Assembly (NCBI RefSeq): GCF_013299185.1
Contig: NZ_JAAFKG010000018.1
Location: 1-64,000, forward strand
DNA length: 64,000 nucleotides
Direction: 5' to 3'
From: Microcoleus sp. bin48.metabat.b7b8b9.023
GTDB taxonomy: Bacteria; Cyanobacteriota; Cyanobacteriia; Cyanobacteriales; Microcoleaceae
The position numbers were made by a program, and so were the translations under genes. The notes under the pieces were generated by a model. That model had not been told where the DNA came from. It was given only the letters and a program-made list of their open reading frames with translations, and did not search any database. Numbering within the stretch: position 1 is the first letter of the stretch; every line of letters starts with the position of its first letter. Below are positions 53,271 through 62,111 of the stretch, one piece after another.

Positions 53271-53674
53271 TCATTAGTCATTAGTCATTAGTCATTAGTT
53301 AGTAGTGATTGGTTATTGGTTATTGGTGGTTTGTTATTTTTAATTCTCGATTCTCAATTCTCTATTGCCTATTACCATAAATGAGGTGTTATGTATGAAT
53401 TTTATAAAAAAAAGAGAAAAAGTAAGATATAGCCTTTGTCAAAAAGATGAGGTATGACTGACAGCTTATATCACCACTAAACTAATAAACTAAGAAGGGC
53501 TCGCATCCCAACAACATACCTCATCTTTCTGAGAACTGTTGTATAATCACAAACTATTTTTTTGTGATATGTTTTGAGTGAAGGGCAAGTTTATCAAGCT
53601 ACAGACCAGTCCCGAGCCGTAGAAAAGTATGAGGACGGGCTTTAGCTCCAATTTACTAAGGAGATTTCTTTACT
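53271..53674. promoter_or_regulatory. Leader region of the 59-aa gene
   Basis: After a heptanucleotide tract (53275-53320), a 14-bp perfect inverted repeat AAAGATGAGGTATG (53443-53456) / CATACCTCATCTTT (53515-53528) is followed by a -10-like TATAAT (53542-53547). ATCACAAA (53546-53553) is inverted as TTTGTGAT (53561-53568), overlapping the likely transcription start. AAGGAG lies 11 bases before the ATG at 53675. Confidence 0.55.
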
Positions 53675-53854
53675 ATGTTGCAAGAAAAACGTCTCAAGCC
53701 GTGGACTGTAGTTCGATCGCTTCCGAATGTGGAAAAGGTGGTTGTGGGTCAGTTTCGTAGTTGGTCTGATGCAGACGGTCACTTGCAAATTCTGAAGCGG
53801 ATGGTTCCTGCCGATCGGTTAACTGTTGTGTTCGATCCGGTAGTTCCAGCGTGA
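53675..53854 (+). CDS. Small protein of unknown function (59 aa)
   Basis: MLQEKRLKPWTVVRSLPNVE...WSDADGHLQILKRMVPADRL then TVVFDPVVPA. Good signs of a real gene: AAGGAG site, -10-like box with operator-like inverted repeat upstream and a HIP1 hairpin terminator right after the stop. The compact alpha/beta pattern (WTVVRSL, TVVFDP strands with one helix) fits a small folded domain. I do not recognise a named family. Confidence 0.75.
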   Translation: MLQEKRLKPWTVVRSLPNVEKVVVGQFRSWSDADGHLQILKRMVPADRLTVVFDPVVPA

Positions 53855-53881
53855 TGTCGCTGCTAAATTGATCGGCGTGCT

Positions 53882-53917
53882 GCGATCGCCCGATCTGTGC
53901 GATCGCCTCTTTTTTTT
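53882..53917 (+). terminator. HIP1-built rho-independent terminator
   Basis: Two GCGATCGC palindromes at 53882-53889 and 53899-53906 pair across a 9-base loop and are followed by CTCTTTTTTTT. It ends the 59-aa gene's transcript. Confidence 0.75.
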
Positions 53918-53970
53918 ACATAAAAATTTACATAAAAATTTACAGAAAATATTACATAAAAATTGCGATC
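53914..53970. repeat. Short tandem TTTACATAAAAA repeats
   Basis: Four imperfect 12-15 bp units containing TACATAAAAATT between two HIP1 clusters. Confidence 0.75.
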
Positions 53971-54005
53971 GCACGCGCGGGCGATCGCAACTAAAATCAT
54001 TGTCG

Positions 54006-54533
54006 TTAACTGCGACGAATTTCAGTAACTTGGTCGGCAACATCCAAAATTGCTGGCGGCATCGAAGGCCCAGTCAAAATAATATCCAAATCGTGGGGCT
54101 TGCTGTCAATCAATTCGAGCACTTCTGTCTCCCGAATCAAACCTAAATTCACCGCCAAACTCAACTCGTCGAGAATAACTAAGGCGTAACTACCGGAGAG
54201 CACCGCATTTTGAACGTACTCCCACAATTGTGCGATCGATCGCGTTTCGATCTCATCTAAATCGGCATTCTCAATGCAGCGGGGCAAATCGCACCGCACC
54301 CAATCTAAATTTTGCCCGAGTCGCACGGGATGTTGATGCCCTTGATTGATTCCCCCTTTGAGGAACTGCACCGCCAACACCGGAGATCCCTGTCCTGCAA
54401 TTCTCAGGGCTTGAGCCATAACATTTGTAAAAAAGCAGCGGTGCGGGCCTGTAAAAACTTGCACCAGCCCTTTAACTGTGTAGGGCAAGCTGTGGGTCAA
54501 ATTGAGTTTAGGGGTTTGTAACTGAGCAACCAT
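54006..54533 (-). CDS. CobA/BtuR-like P-loop family protein lacking Walker A
   Basis: 175 aa with the core of ATP:cob(I)alamin adenosyltransferases: GQGSPVLAVQFLKGG strand, ALVILDELSLAVNLGLI (Walker B region) and DIILTGPSMPPAILDVADQVTEIR. The P-loop position, usually G-x-G-K-T, reads VFTGPHRCFFTN, so ATP binding by the normal mode is unlikely. It is therefore either a non-catalytic paralogue or has a new function. It stands alone on the minus strand between the 59-aa gene and adk. Confidence 0.8.
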   Translation of the reverse strand: MVAQLQTPKLNLTHSLPYTVKGLVQVFTGPHRCFFTNVMAQALRIAGQGSPVLAVQFLKGGINQGHQHPVRLGQNLDWVRCDLPRCIENADLDEIETRSIAQLWEYVQNAVLSGSYALVILDELSLAVNLGLIRETEVLELIDSKPHDLDIILTGPSMPPAILDVADQVTEIRRS

Positions 54534-54660
54534 AGGGCAATATTTAATTAGTAACTAAGTCTTGACTGCTGCTCCGAGCTGCACGTGGCTGGAGCCTGCT
54601 TAACAATATATAGTGTACTTGGCCGATCGCAGATCCGATCGAACGCTAGATATACAAATT

Positions 54661-54860
54661 GTCAAAAGCTCGCGGCAGTAGCATTCGGAGCCGTCAATTA
54701 GATTTTGAACTCAAGCAAGCACTTGTGCAGAAGCCTGCTTTTTTAGCGAAATATAGCAGGGAAGCCGACAGTTATGAAGTTATAGATCCAAAAACCCGGG
54801 CGATGAGAGTCTTGGTGGCTCCAGGACTGTCAATAAAACGTACAGATCGCATAGAATTTG
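54661..54860 (+). other. Protein-like open frame before adk, uncertain
   Basis: From a TTG near 54659 the frame reads ELKQALVQKPAFLAKYSREA and DSYEVIDPKTRAMRVLVAPG. It looks coding but would run 125 bases into adk, so either its end has been altered or it is not expressed. Not recognised. Confidence 0.25.
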
Positions 54861-54887
54861 AATGTCGTGGCACTAGGAGCAGGCACT

Positions 54888-55439
54888 GTGAGATTGGTGA
54901 TTCTGGGAGGGCCAGGAGCGGGAAAGGGAACTCAAGCACAACATTTGTGCACCAATTTGAGCATTCCTTTGCTGGCAGTTGGGGACATTCTGCGTGCGGA
55001 AATCGCAGGTGAGACAGACTTGGGCAAGTTGGCCGTGTCTTATGTGGAAAAAGGCGAGTTAGTTCCCGATGAAATTTTGATTCGATTTATCGGCCGTCGG
55101 CTGCTGCTGTGGGATGTTTTTAATGGCTGGGTGTTGGAGGGATATCCGCGAACGGCTTTTCAAGCTGAGGAATTGGATTTTTTGTTAGACGATTTGGCGC
55201 AGGAGCTAGATTGGGCGGTTTGGTTGAAAGTGCCTACTGAGGTGTTGCTGAGTCGATCGATCGAACGCGATCGATCGGACGATGAGCCGGAAATTTTGCA
55301 GCGCCGGCTCGATTTGTACGAGGAACGCACTATTCCGATTTTAGAGTATTACGAACATCGGAACAAGCTGTTAACTATCAATGGCGATCGATCTCCCGAA
55401 GAAGTGCAGCAGGATATTCTTAAAATGGTTAATAGTTAG
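54888..55439 (+). CDS. Adenylate kinase family protein (short form)
   Basis: 183 aa nucleoside monophosphate kinase: ATP + AMP to 2 ADP. P-loop GGPGAGKGTQAQ at 7-18, NMP-binding VGDILRAEI, and VLEGYPRT, where canonical Adk has DGFPR; the Asp is replaced by Glu. R in SRSIERDRSDDE marks a short lid (no zinc-type lid insert), and RRLDLYEERTIPILEYY follows. Start: GTG 54888, with CTAGGAG 8 bases upstream. Cyanobacteria often have a main adk in the ribosomal-protein operon, so this may be the second copy; AMP specificity is uncertain. Confidence 0.82.
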   Translation: MRLVILGGPGAGKGTQAQHLCTNLSIPLLAVGDILRAEIAGETDLGKLAVSYVEKGELVPDEILIRFIGRRLLLWDVFNGWVLEGYPRTAFQAEELDFLLDDLAQELDWAVWLKVPTEVLLSRSIERDRSDDEPEILQRRLDLYEERTIPILEYYEHRNKLLTINGDRSPEEVQQDILKMVNS

Positions 55440-55872
55440 TTGTTAGCTGTTATTTGTTATTTGTCGATCGATACCCAATGCCCAATGCTCAAGTAGTGTC
55501 AAGTTAAGACTGAAAGCCTTGATAAATCTCGTTTTTACCTGAGTCTCGGATCCCCCTAAATCCCCCTTAAGAAGGGGGACTTTGAGTAATTTCTTGTCCC
55601 CTACTTGTAGGGGCGGTGCCAAGAGTGCCCGCCCTCTTGGCTAGGGGGGATTTAAGATAAATTTCGTTTTTACCTGAGTCTAGATCCCCCTAAATCCCCC
55701 TTAAGAAGGGGGACTTTGACTGCACTCTTGTCCCCCCCTTCTTAAGGGGGAGTAGGGGGCAAGCTAAGGGGGGATCGGGGCCTAATCGTCAAACAGCAGT
55801 CTGTGACTGGGTTAGAAGTTAAATTGACACCAATTCCCAATTCCCAATTCCCCATTCCCCATTCCCCATTTT
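55440..55872. mobile_element. Spacer with two CCCCCTTAAGAAGGGGG MITE-like repeats
   Basis: GATCCCCCTAAATCCCCCTT plus AAGAAGGGGGACTTTGA occurs at about 55549 and 55683, each followed by inverted runs ending AGGGGGGAT. The interior matches the 6747-6884 MITE. A TTTTTACCTGAGTCT phrase precedes each unit. Non-coding. Confidence 0.75.
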
Positions 55873-56589
55873 ATGTCTATAAAACGTGCCGATGGCCGAC
55901 TACCAAATCAACTTCGTCCGATTTGTTTCGATCGCGAATTCAACAAATTTGCTAGCGGTTCGGTGCTAGCGAAAAGCGGCGATACTCAGGTACTTTGCAG
56001 CGTTACGATTAAGCCGGGAGTGCCTAGGTTTCTGGAGAATACCGGAAAAGGTTGGCTGACGGCGGAGTACCGAATGTTACCGGGGGCTACGCCGCAGCGG
56101 CAAGAGCGGGAATTTATGAAATTATCGGGGCGCACTCAAGAGATTCAGCGGTTGATTGGCCGGAGTTTGCGATCGTGCTTGGATATGCAACTTTTGGGGG
56201 AACGGACGATTATTGTCGATGCTGATGTGTTGCAGGCAGATGCGGGGACTCGCACGACTTCTATTAATGGCGCGTTTGTGGCTGTGGCTGATGCTTTGAA
56301 TAAGTTGGTGCAAAAAGGTGATTTAGGGCAGTCTCCTTTGATTCGCCAAGTAGCGGCCGTGTCTGTGGGACTTTTGGAAGGCGAGCTGTTTTTAGATTTG
56401 AATTATCTTGAGGATGTGGCGGCGGAAATTGATTGTAATGTGGTGATGAATGGGGATTTGAATATTATTGAAATTCAGGGAACTGCGGAGGAGGGAAGTT
56501 TTAGTCGCAGTCAGTTAAATCAAATTTTGGATTTGGCAGAAACTGGGATTCAGGAGTTGTTGGAGGCGCAGCGGCAGGCTTTGGTTTAG
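55873..56589 (+). CDS. rph: Ribonuclease PH
   Basis: 238 aa phosphorolytic 3'-5' exoribonuclease that trims tRNA 3' ends. [20 protein letters not shown] start, [38 protein letters not shown] (active site) and [20 protein letters not shown] (phosphate/metal) are all canonical. Full length. It stands between two MITE-rich spacers. Confidence 0.96.
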   Translation: MSIKRADGRLPNQLRPICFDREFNKFASGSVLAKSGDTQVLCSVTIKPGVPRFLENTGKGWLTAEYRMLPGATPQRQEREFMKLSGRTQEIQRLIGRSLRSCLDMQLLGERTIIVDADVLQADAGTRTTSINGAFVAVADALNKLVQKGDLGQSPLIRQVAAVSVGLLEGELFLDLNYLEDVAAEIDCNVVMNGDLNIIEIQGTAEEGSFSRSQLNQILDLAETGIQELLEAQRQALV

Positions 56590-56611
56590 TAGGAATTACG
56601 CATGGGAGTCC

Positions 56612-56675
56612 AGAAACCGGGTTTTTTTGAGAATACTTCGTCGCAGTTGAAAGATTTGGTAAAAACCCGGTTTCT
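56612..56675. repeat. AGAAACCGGGTTTTT inverted repeat, copy 1
   Basis: AGAAACCGGGTTTTT (56612-56626) and AAAAACCCGGTTTCT (56661-56675), perfect 15-bp arms around 34 bases. Flanked by GGCGGTTGAAACCGCGTCTA at about 56728. The same arms occur at 62048 and 63189. Confidence 0.9.
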
Positions 56676-56799
56676 TTGGTCGGAGTGCGCGATACTAAAT
56701 CTGGGCAAATTTATCTTCTTTATGACTCGGCGGTTGAAACCGCGTCTACACAAACGAAGTCCGCCTCCGCGGACTAAGAGGGTATTTGTATATCTAAAA

Positions 56800-59190
56800 C
56801 TAAACTTCATCGCTCTTACCTATGGCCTTTCGGACTTTCTCAACTTGCTTCGGTGCTTCCATTTCAGTGAAGAGTCGAATCGCCTCTTGAAAATGAGTCT
56901 GACTATTTTCGGTATCACCCATCTTTTGGTGAGTTAAGGCAAGTTGATAATGAGCCTCCGCTAAATCGCATTTAGCGCCGATTTTCTCTAGAAGTGCGAT
57001 CGACTCTGAATGATGGGAAAGGGCTGTTTCAAATTCTCCCTGTATGCGATAGAGTTCTGCTAGGCCACTGAAAGCTTGTCCTTTAACTTGAGTATAGCCA
57101 CTCTCGTCAGCATCTGAGATTACTGTAAGGAAAAGTTGACGAGATTTTTCTAACTCACCCAAATTTTTATAAGTATGGGCAAGAAAAAATAGTTTATTTC
57201 CTCTGCTCCACTCGGTACAAATACCATTAGTCTTATAATTAGAATTTTCATTTTTTTCAGCAAAATGACGTGCTTCTTCAGTTAAACCCAAACATGACTT
57301 AACAAATGCAATGGAAAACCAACAACTCCTGATAGTTCCCGAAATAAGGCCCTCAGAATTAGCAAATAAAATTGACTGCTGAAGAAAATCATCTGCCTTT
57401 TCCAATTCGCCTAAAGCTATTTGACAAAGACCTAAATTCAATAAAGATCCTATTTTATTTTCTCTAAATTTGAGCCTGATTTCTTCCGAGCAATAATTTT
57501 TATTATTTAGAGAATTATTTACTATTTGATAACATTTTTCGTGGCAGTTAATAGCTTTATTTATCTTACCAGTCAACCAGTATAAATCACCTAATATAGT
57601 ATAAAGTAAACTTTTATCTACTAAGTTGATATATATTTCCTCTATAATTAAAACGATTATTTTAATGAGAGTTTCAAATCGCCCTAATCTATAAAAAGAT
57701 TGACCAAGCGCGGCTTTTTTCACCCATTTATTATCTCGCTTTTTTACAAGAACCTGACCTGCTAATTCGTAGTTAGCAATTTCTATATAGTGGAAGTAAG
57801 ATTCTAAAGCTTTCACTGCATCTTCTATAGTTTCAACCGTCAGAACACTATCTCTCCAAAATTCAGCAGCTTTATGATTTGCTTTCTCCAAATCTTCACT
57901 ATCTCTCAACCGTGCGATCGCCTCTGCCCGAATCACTGGATGCAACCAATATTCTCCTTTTAAACCCTCTACTAAAGACCGACTTCGCAAAGAATCAATC
58001 ACGCGCCTGCGCTGTGCTTCTGGCACATCCCACAGTAAGCACAATAAGCCCTCCGTGGGTACAGTCGGCACATCCTGTTGATAGCGATAACATCCCAAAC
58101 GGCAGAGGAGTCGATAGGCTTCGGGATAAGTTTTTGCGAGACGATTAAACTGCTCTTTGACAAGGTTTTCTACAGCTAACTCCACCAATAAACCAGCTTC
58201 AACTTTATGTTCTTGCCAATAGGCTACCATCCCTCCATCTCTCTGTATGGGATCGCATAAAATAGTCATCGCCAAGGCATTACCGCCATAAGCTTTGTGG
58301 ATTTCTTTTAGAGTTGTCACATCTATCTCAATATCGCGACTAAAAAAATCTTGCCACGCTTGTTCATCGAGGCTAGGTAACGAGTAATTGATGATACCTA
58401 CGCCTTCAGCTAAAGGTTCACGACTGGTAATTAACGTTACTGACTGTACCGAATAATCAGCCAAAACTCGCAACAATTCCACATAGCGGCGATGGGGTTC
58501 AATAAATCTGCCTTGTCCATCTAGCGCGGGTTCCAAATTATCAATTAATATCCCCACTCGGCGCGTCTGAAGTTGGCGCTTCAGTCTCCCAAGCGTAACT
58601 CCAAACTCCCGCCCAGGTTCTTCCTGAAAGTCCCGCTTCAGCCATTCTTCAATCACACTTTCAACCAGGGTAATATTTTCTTTCTCCTTTGCCATTAGCA
58701 ATTCCAGCACTAAGTCAAAACCCTGAGAGTTGAGATATTCCTGTGCCAAAGTTGTTTTGCCCACACCGCCGGGTGCTTGGATGACGATGATTTTTGCGCC
58801 TTGGTTGATCCGGATGTTGAGGTAGTCGATCGCCCTTTCCCGTCCCACAAAATTCTGGTTGGGTATTGAGGGATGTGCGATCGGCCCTTCACCATCTACA
58901 AAATCTGACTCTGGCTGCTGTCGCAAATAGTCTCGGATCTTCGGCAGCCAGGAGGACTTATTGATTCGTTTCACTTCTCCCATTTCCAGGGCGATCGCCT
59001 CACTGATGTCCGCGCTGACTCGTTTGGCATGGCTTTGGCTGTAACCGCTATCCTTGGCAGCATTCTGGATCGTCTTACCCTGCAAAAACTGATCGATCAG
59101 ACTGCACTGGGCATCAGTTAAAGGACTATTTTGAAAAGCTGACAAAGCTTTTTTGACCCAATTGACCATTGCGGTGCGATCGTCGCCCAT
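56800..59190 (-). CDS. HTH-STAND ATPase with TPR repeats
   Basis: 796 aa. N-terminal helix-turn-helix (about 20-70: DAQCSLIDQFLQGKTIQNAA then KDSGYSQSHAKRVS), spacer, then a STAND/NB-ARC-type ATPase: NQNFVGRERAID, Walker A APGGVGKTT (139-147), Walker B GILIDNLEP (D218), sensor TLITSREP and a winged-helix region (LHPVIRAEAIARL). The C-terminal 300 residues contain TPR repeats (GSLLNLGLCQIALGELEKAD; ALSHHSESIALLEKIG; AHYQLALTHQKMGDTENSQT). It is probably an inducer-sensing switch, with transcriptional or defence-type output. It is divergent from the oxygenase/AlaX pair. Confidence 0.87.
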   Translation of the reverse strand: MGDDRTAMVNWVKKALSAFQNSPLTDAQCSLIDQFLQGKTIQNAAKDSGYSQSHAKRVSADISEAIALEMGEVKRINKSSWLPKIRDYLRQQPESDFVDGEGPIAHPSIPNQNFVGRERAIDYLNIRINQGAKIIVIQAPGGVGKTTLAQEYLNSQGFDLVLELLMAKEKENITLVESVIEEWLKRDFQEEPGREFGVTLGRLKRQLQTRRVGILIDNLEPALDGQGRFIEPHRRYVELLRVLADYSVQSVTLITSREPLAEGVGIINYSLPSLDEQAWQDFFSRDIEIDVTTLKEIHKAYGGNALAMTILCDPIQRDGGMVAYWQEHKVEAGLLVELAVENLVKEQFNRLAKTYPEAYRLLCRLGCYRYQQDVPTVPTEGLLCLLWDVPEAQRRRVIDSLRSRSLVEGLKGEYWLHPVIRAEAIARLRDSEDLEKANHKAAEFWRDSVLTVETIEDAVKALESYFHYIEIANYELAGQVLVKKRDNKWVKKAALGQSFYRLGRFETLIKIIVLIIEEIYINLVDKSLLYTILGDLYWLTGKINKAINCHEKCYQIVNNSLNNKNYCSEEIRLKFRENKIGSLLNLGLCQIALGELEKADDFLQQSILFANSEGLISGTIRSCWFSIAFVKSCLGLTEEARHFAEKNENSNYKTNGICTEWSRGNKLFFLAHTYKNLGELEKSRQLFLTVISDADESGYTQVKGQAFSGLAELYRIQGEFETALSHHSESIALLEKIGAKCDLAEAHYQLALTHQKMGDTENSQTHFQEAIRLFTEMEAPKQVEKVRKAIGKSDEV

Positions 59191-59642
59191 AGACCAAAAG
59201 ATACTTTTTAACGTTGCTTTAGTGTACCATCAAAACCATTGCCATTACAAGGCTTTGGGTAAAACAAGTTTGGTCTTTACAGATTCGTTTCAGGAGAAGG
59301 AAACATAAAATGATACTTTTTAGTTCAAAAAAGACTCATGCGCTTTCTAGCTAGTCACCCGAACTCTAGACAAACCCAGAAGCCTTGTCAATTCTAGATT
59401 TTAGGTATCCGAATATAGTTTTGTCTGTTTTCACAGTCTTAATAGGGCGATCGAAAAGTATGAATATTTTTGTTGAAAGTTGATACAAAAAAGACTAGCT
59501 CATTAAAAAATAAGTCGATATTGTAGAACTTAATTGAGCAAGAATTTTTGTGAAGAGCAATATTCTTACTTGCAGCGATCCTTGTCTCCAAAACTTCGGC
59601 TCTAACTGATCCGAACTATACACTTCTTAAAGGAATCTGGTC
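59191..59642. promoter_or_regulatory. 450-bp divergent promoter region
   Basis: Between the STAND gene and the oxygenase. Contains AGATACTTTTTA/TGATACTTTTTA at 59205 and 59310 and AAAAAAGACT at 59325 and 59487. These direct repeats could be binding sites. No gene. Confidence 0.4.
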
Positions 59643-60467
59643 ATGCTGGCACAAACTACAGAAACAAAGACAGGTGAAGATGGTTTTTTGAATTTAGAAA
59701 GAGTGCTTAACTCAGAGGCAATTCTAGCTCTCATAAAAGGTGAATTACTCGCTATTCGAGTTCGTCATTACTATCCTGAGATTTTCTGTCAACGAGTACA
59801 AGAACGGTTGTCTAGTGAAGAACGAATGGGAGTCTATTCAACTGTTGGTGCGGAAGAGATTGGTCGCGATCGTCTTTCCTATTACGAAACACACAATGAC
59901 CCAGTACATTGGCAGCAATACTATGCCCAAGCTGGATACAACATTCGAGAAATTCGAGAAATTTTCGATCCTTACTATTCACCAATCGATCGACTGCGAC
60001 TCAACTTAGACGAAGTATGGCCCGCCGGAGCACATCTCGAAAATATTGATGGTCTACCTATGTTTGTTGGGTTGACTCGTCTTCTTAAACAAGGGTCTTA
60101 CATTTTCCCTCACAATGACAATATTCAAGAGGATTCCAATTTCAATCCGCGCGCCAAAGAAATTCGCATTCAGCTTGCGGCAAACGTTTACCTCAATATG
60201 CCAGAGTCAGGAGGCAGCTTGTTATTATGGGATGCTTCTATGCTTCCAGAAAATTTATCACATTGCCGTCGTGAAGACGCCTACGGATTTGACCCTGAAA
60301 AGATTGGCCCTCCTAAGCTTGAAATTAAACCAGAGATTGGCGATTTAATACTGTTTAACTCCCGTTATCTTCATTCTGTATCGCCTGTTGGTGTTGGCGG
60401 ACGCTTGAGTAGCTCTTGCTTTATTGGTTTTCGTTCTTTCAATTGTCCGCTGTCTTACTGGAGCTAG
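59643..60467 (+). CDS. 2-oxoglutarate/Fe(II)-dependent oxygenase
   Basis: 274 aa. The double-stranded beta helix shows the facial triad H157-x-D159 (YIFPHNDN) and H244 (RYLHSVSPV), and R254 for 2-oxoglutarate (GGRLSSSCFIGF). LQLAANVYLNMPESGGSLLLW-type strands fit prolyl/amino-acid hydroxylase relatives. The N-terminal 130 residues are family-specific. AAAGGAATCTGGTC precedes the ATG. Its partner gene, 40 bases downstream, encodes an AlaX-type tRNA editing protein, so a free amino acid substrate is the favoured guess; a protein or natural-product substrate is not excluded. Confidence 0.85.
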   Translation: MLAQTTETKTGEDGFLNLERVLNSEAILALIKGELLAIRVRHYYPEIFCQRVQERLSSEERMGVYSTVGAEEIGRDRLSYYETHNDPVHWQQYYAQAGYNIREIREIFDPYYSPIDRLRLNLDEVWPAGAHLENIDGLPMFVGLTRLLKQGSYIFPHNDNIQEDSNFNPRAKEIRIQLAANVYLNMPESGGSLLLWDASMLPENLSHCRREDAYGFDPEKIGPPKLEIKPEIGDLILFNSRYLHSVSPVGVGGRLSSSCFIGFRSFNCPLSYWS

Positions 60468-60507
60468 TGACTACTGTTTCTGACACTTTAATTTAGAGGT
60501 TTTGATT

Positions 60508-61158
60508 GTGACTACTCTTAAGCTTTACCTAAAAGACTCAGAACTCTCGGAAGCAACTGCAAAGATCGTTGAATTGATTAATGGTGAGCAACCGATTATT
60601 CGCCTCGATCAAACTATTTTTCACGCTCAAGGAGGAGGACAAAAATCTGACATTGGCTTGATTGACAATATTCTTGTCACTCACGCCTCTCATTCTGGTA
60701 ACTATGTCGATCATTATGTTTCAGATTTCGGAAATCTCGAAGTTGGGCAGGACGTAAATATTTCAATTGATATCAACAATCGTTTGATTCATTCCAATCA
60801 CCATGTTGCAGGTCATTTGATTGCAGCATTAATTGAAAAAAGTTTCCCCGATTTGCAAGCAACGGCAGGGCATCATTGGCCTGGACAATCACGAGTTGAA
60901 TTTTCAGGAACCCTACCACCAATTGAGAAGGTTCAAGAAAGCTTGAAATCCGATCTGGCAGAGGCAATCATTGAAAATCTACCTGTACAAGTCAAGGGCG
61001 ATCCTTACGGCTGTCGCAAGATTGCGATCGGAGATTTTCCTGCTGTCTCTTGTGGTGGAACACATCCTAAATCTCTTGGCACGTTGAAAGAAGTAGAAGT
61101 GACTAAAGTTAAATCGCAGAAAGGAGTGCTGAGAGTTAGCTACTCTGTAGCAAATTAG
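60508..61158 (+). CDS. AlaX-type aminoacyl-tRNA editing protein
   Basis: 216 aa stand-alone homologue of the AlaRS editing domain, which hydrolyses mischarged aminoacyl-tRNA (classically Ser-tRNA(Ala)). Zinc site: H99-x3-H103 (HHVAGH) and C182-x3-H186 (CGGTH). HAQGGGQKSD is the conserved glycine-rich motif. I chose GTG 60508, eight bases after AGAGG; a TTG at 60502 is an alternative. It is co-directional with the oxygenase, gap 40 bases, so they probably form one operon. No AlaRS catalytic domain is present. Confidence 0.9.
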   Translation: MTTLKLYLKDSELSEATAKIVELINGEQPIIRLDQTIFHAQGGGQKSDIGLIDNILVTHASHSGNYVDHYVSDFGNLEVGQDVNISIDINNRLIHSNHHVAGHLIAALIEKSFPDLQATAGHHWPGQSRVEFSGTLPPIEKVQESLKSDLAEAIIENLPVQVKGDPYGCRKIAIGDFPAVSCGGTHPKSLGTLKEVEVTKVKSQKGVLRVSYSVAN

Positions 61159-61348
61159 AGAAAATGTAGGGTTGGCATTGCCAGCCCTATCCAAGCGCGA
61201 TCGCCCTTTCCTCCATCCGCCTCCATCGTGGCACGGGCGTCCCGCCTGTGCAATAGATTGGTTCAAAAAAGAGCGATCGCCGATAAACTGTTTATAGGTT
61301 TTACTAATTTACAATTCTGCTGTTGAACTATTGAGCGATCGCCCTCCT

Positions 61349-61993
61349 TCATTCCCCAGACTGAATCCGACTCCTCACCCACCGCCTAAACCCTCGAATC
61401 ATCGACGTTTCCCCCACATTTTTTTGTGTTTCCACAAATCCCATAATCTCAGTTGGCGACAAAAAAGGAAAGTGAGGAGAAACTTCCCGTTCTACATATT
61501 CCTGACCTTCTAACTGATAGAATATCAAACGCGAACCGTCATAACGCCAAACCTCGGATACGCCCAAACTCGCATACAATTCCATGCGGTTAATAGAACT
61601 GCTAGTGATGTCAATCTCGATTACTAAATCAGGCGGCGGATATTCATTTAAGTCAATTTGCTCTACATCTCGGACAACTCGCTCATTTTCGATATAGTAA
61701 CACTGATCCGGTTCTAAACCTTTGAGCAAATCTTCGCGCTTGCAAGTTCTCGAACCCAGGCTGCGAATTTCTACATTCAATTCTTCGGTTACTGTTTCTA
61801 CAAAACGTCCTAAAATTTTTTTGTTACCTTCATGCGAGTCTAAGGGAGTCATGATTTCTAAAGTACCTCGATCGTAATTCAAGCGAATTCCCGCTTGTTC
61901 TGCTAGTTCGTTTACCAGAGATTCGTAAGTCTGCCAGCTAATGTTTTTCAGCAAAACTCCCGAAGTTTGACTTTCAATTAGGGTGGCTGTCAT
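61349..61993 (-). CDS. Uma2 family endonuclease (DUF820)
   Basis: 214 aa with the restriction-endonuclease-like Uma2 fold very common in cyanobacteria: WQTYESLVNELAEQAGIRLN, GTLEIMTPLDSHEGNKKILG, PPDLVIEIDITSSS (D...E-x-D core) and YASLGVSEVWRYDG. Members are often multi-copy and some are transposon-linked; a cellular role has not been assigned. The C-terminal tail (IRGFRRWVRSRIQSGE) is normal. Confidence 0.9.
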   Translation of the reverse strand: MTATLIESQTSGVLLKNISWQTYESLVNELAEQAGIRLNYDRGTLEIMTPLDSHEGNKKILGRFVETVTEELNVEIRSLGSRTCKREDLLKGLEPDQCYYIENERVVRDVEQIDLNEYPPPDLVIEIDITSSSINRMELYASLGVSEVWRYDGSRLIFYQLEGQEYVEREVSPHFPFLSPTEIMGFVETQKNVGETSMIRGFRRWVRSRIQSGE

Positions 61994-62047
61994 GGCTACC
62001 TGCTTGCTTTTTAGCTTATTTATTTAGTCCTCGACATACGGGCGGTC

Positions 62048-62111
62048 AGAAACCGGGTTTTTGCGATATACTTCGTCAGAGCTTGCAAAAACTACAAAAA
62101 ACCCGGTTTCT
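62048..62111. repeat. AGAAACCGGGTTTTT inverted repeat, copy 2
   Basis: Arms at 62048-62062 and 62097-62111 are perfect. Same total length (64 bp) as the 56612 copy. Confidence 0.9.
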
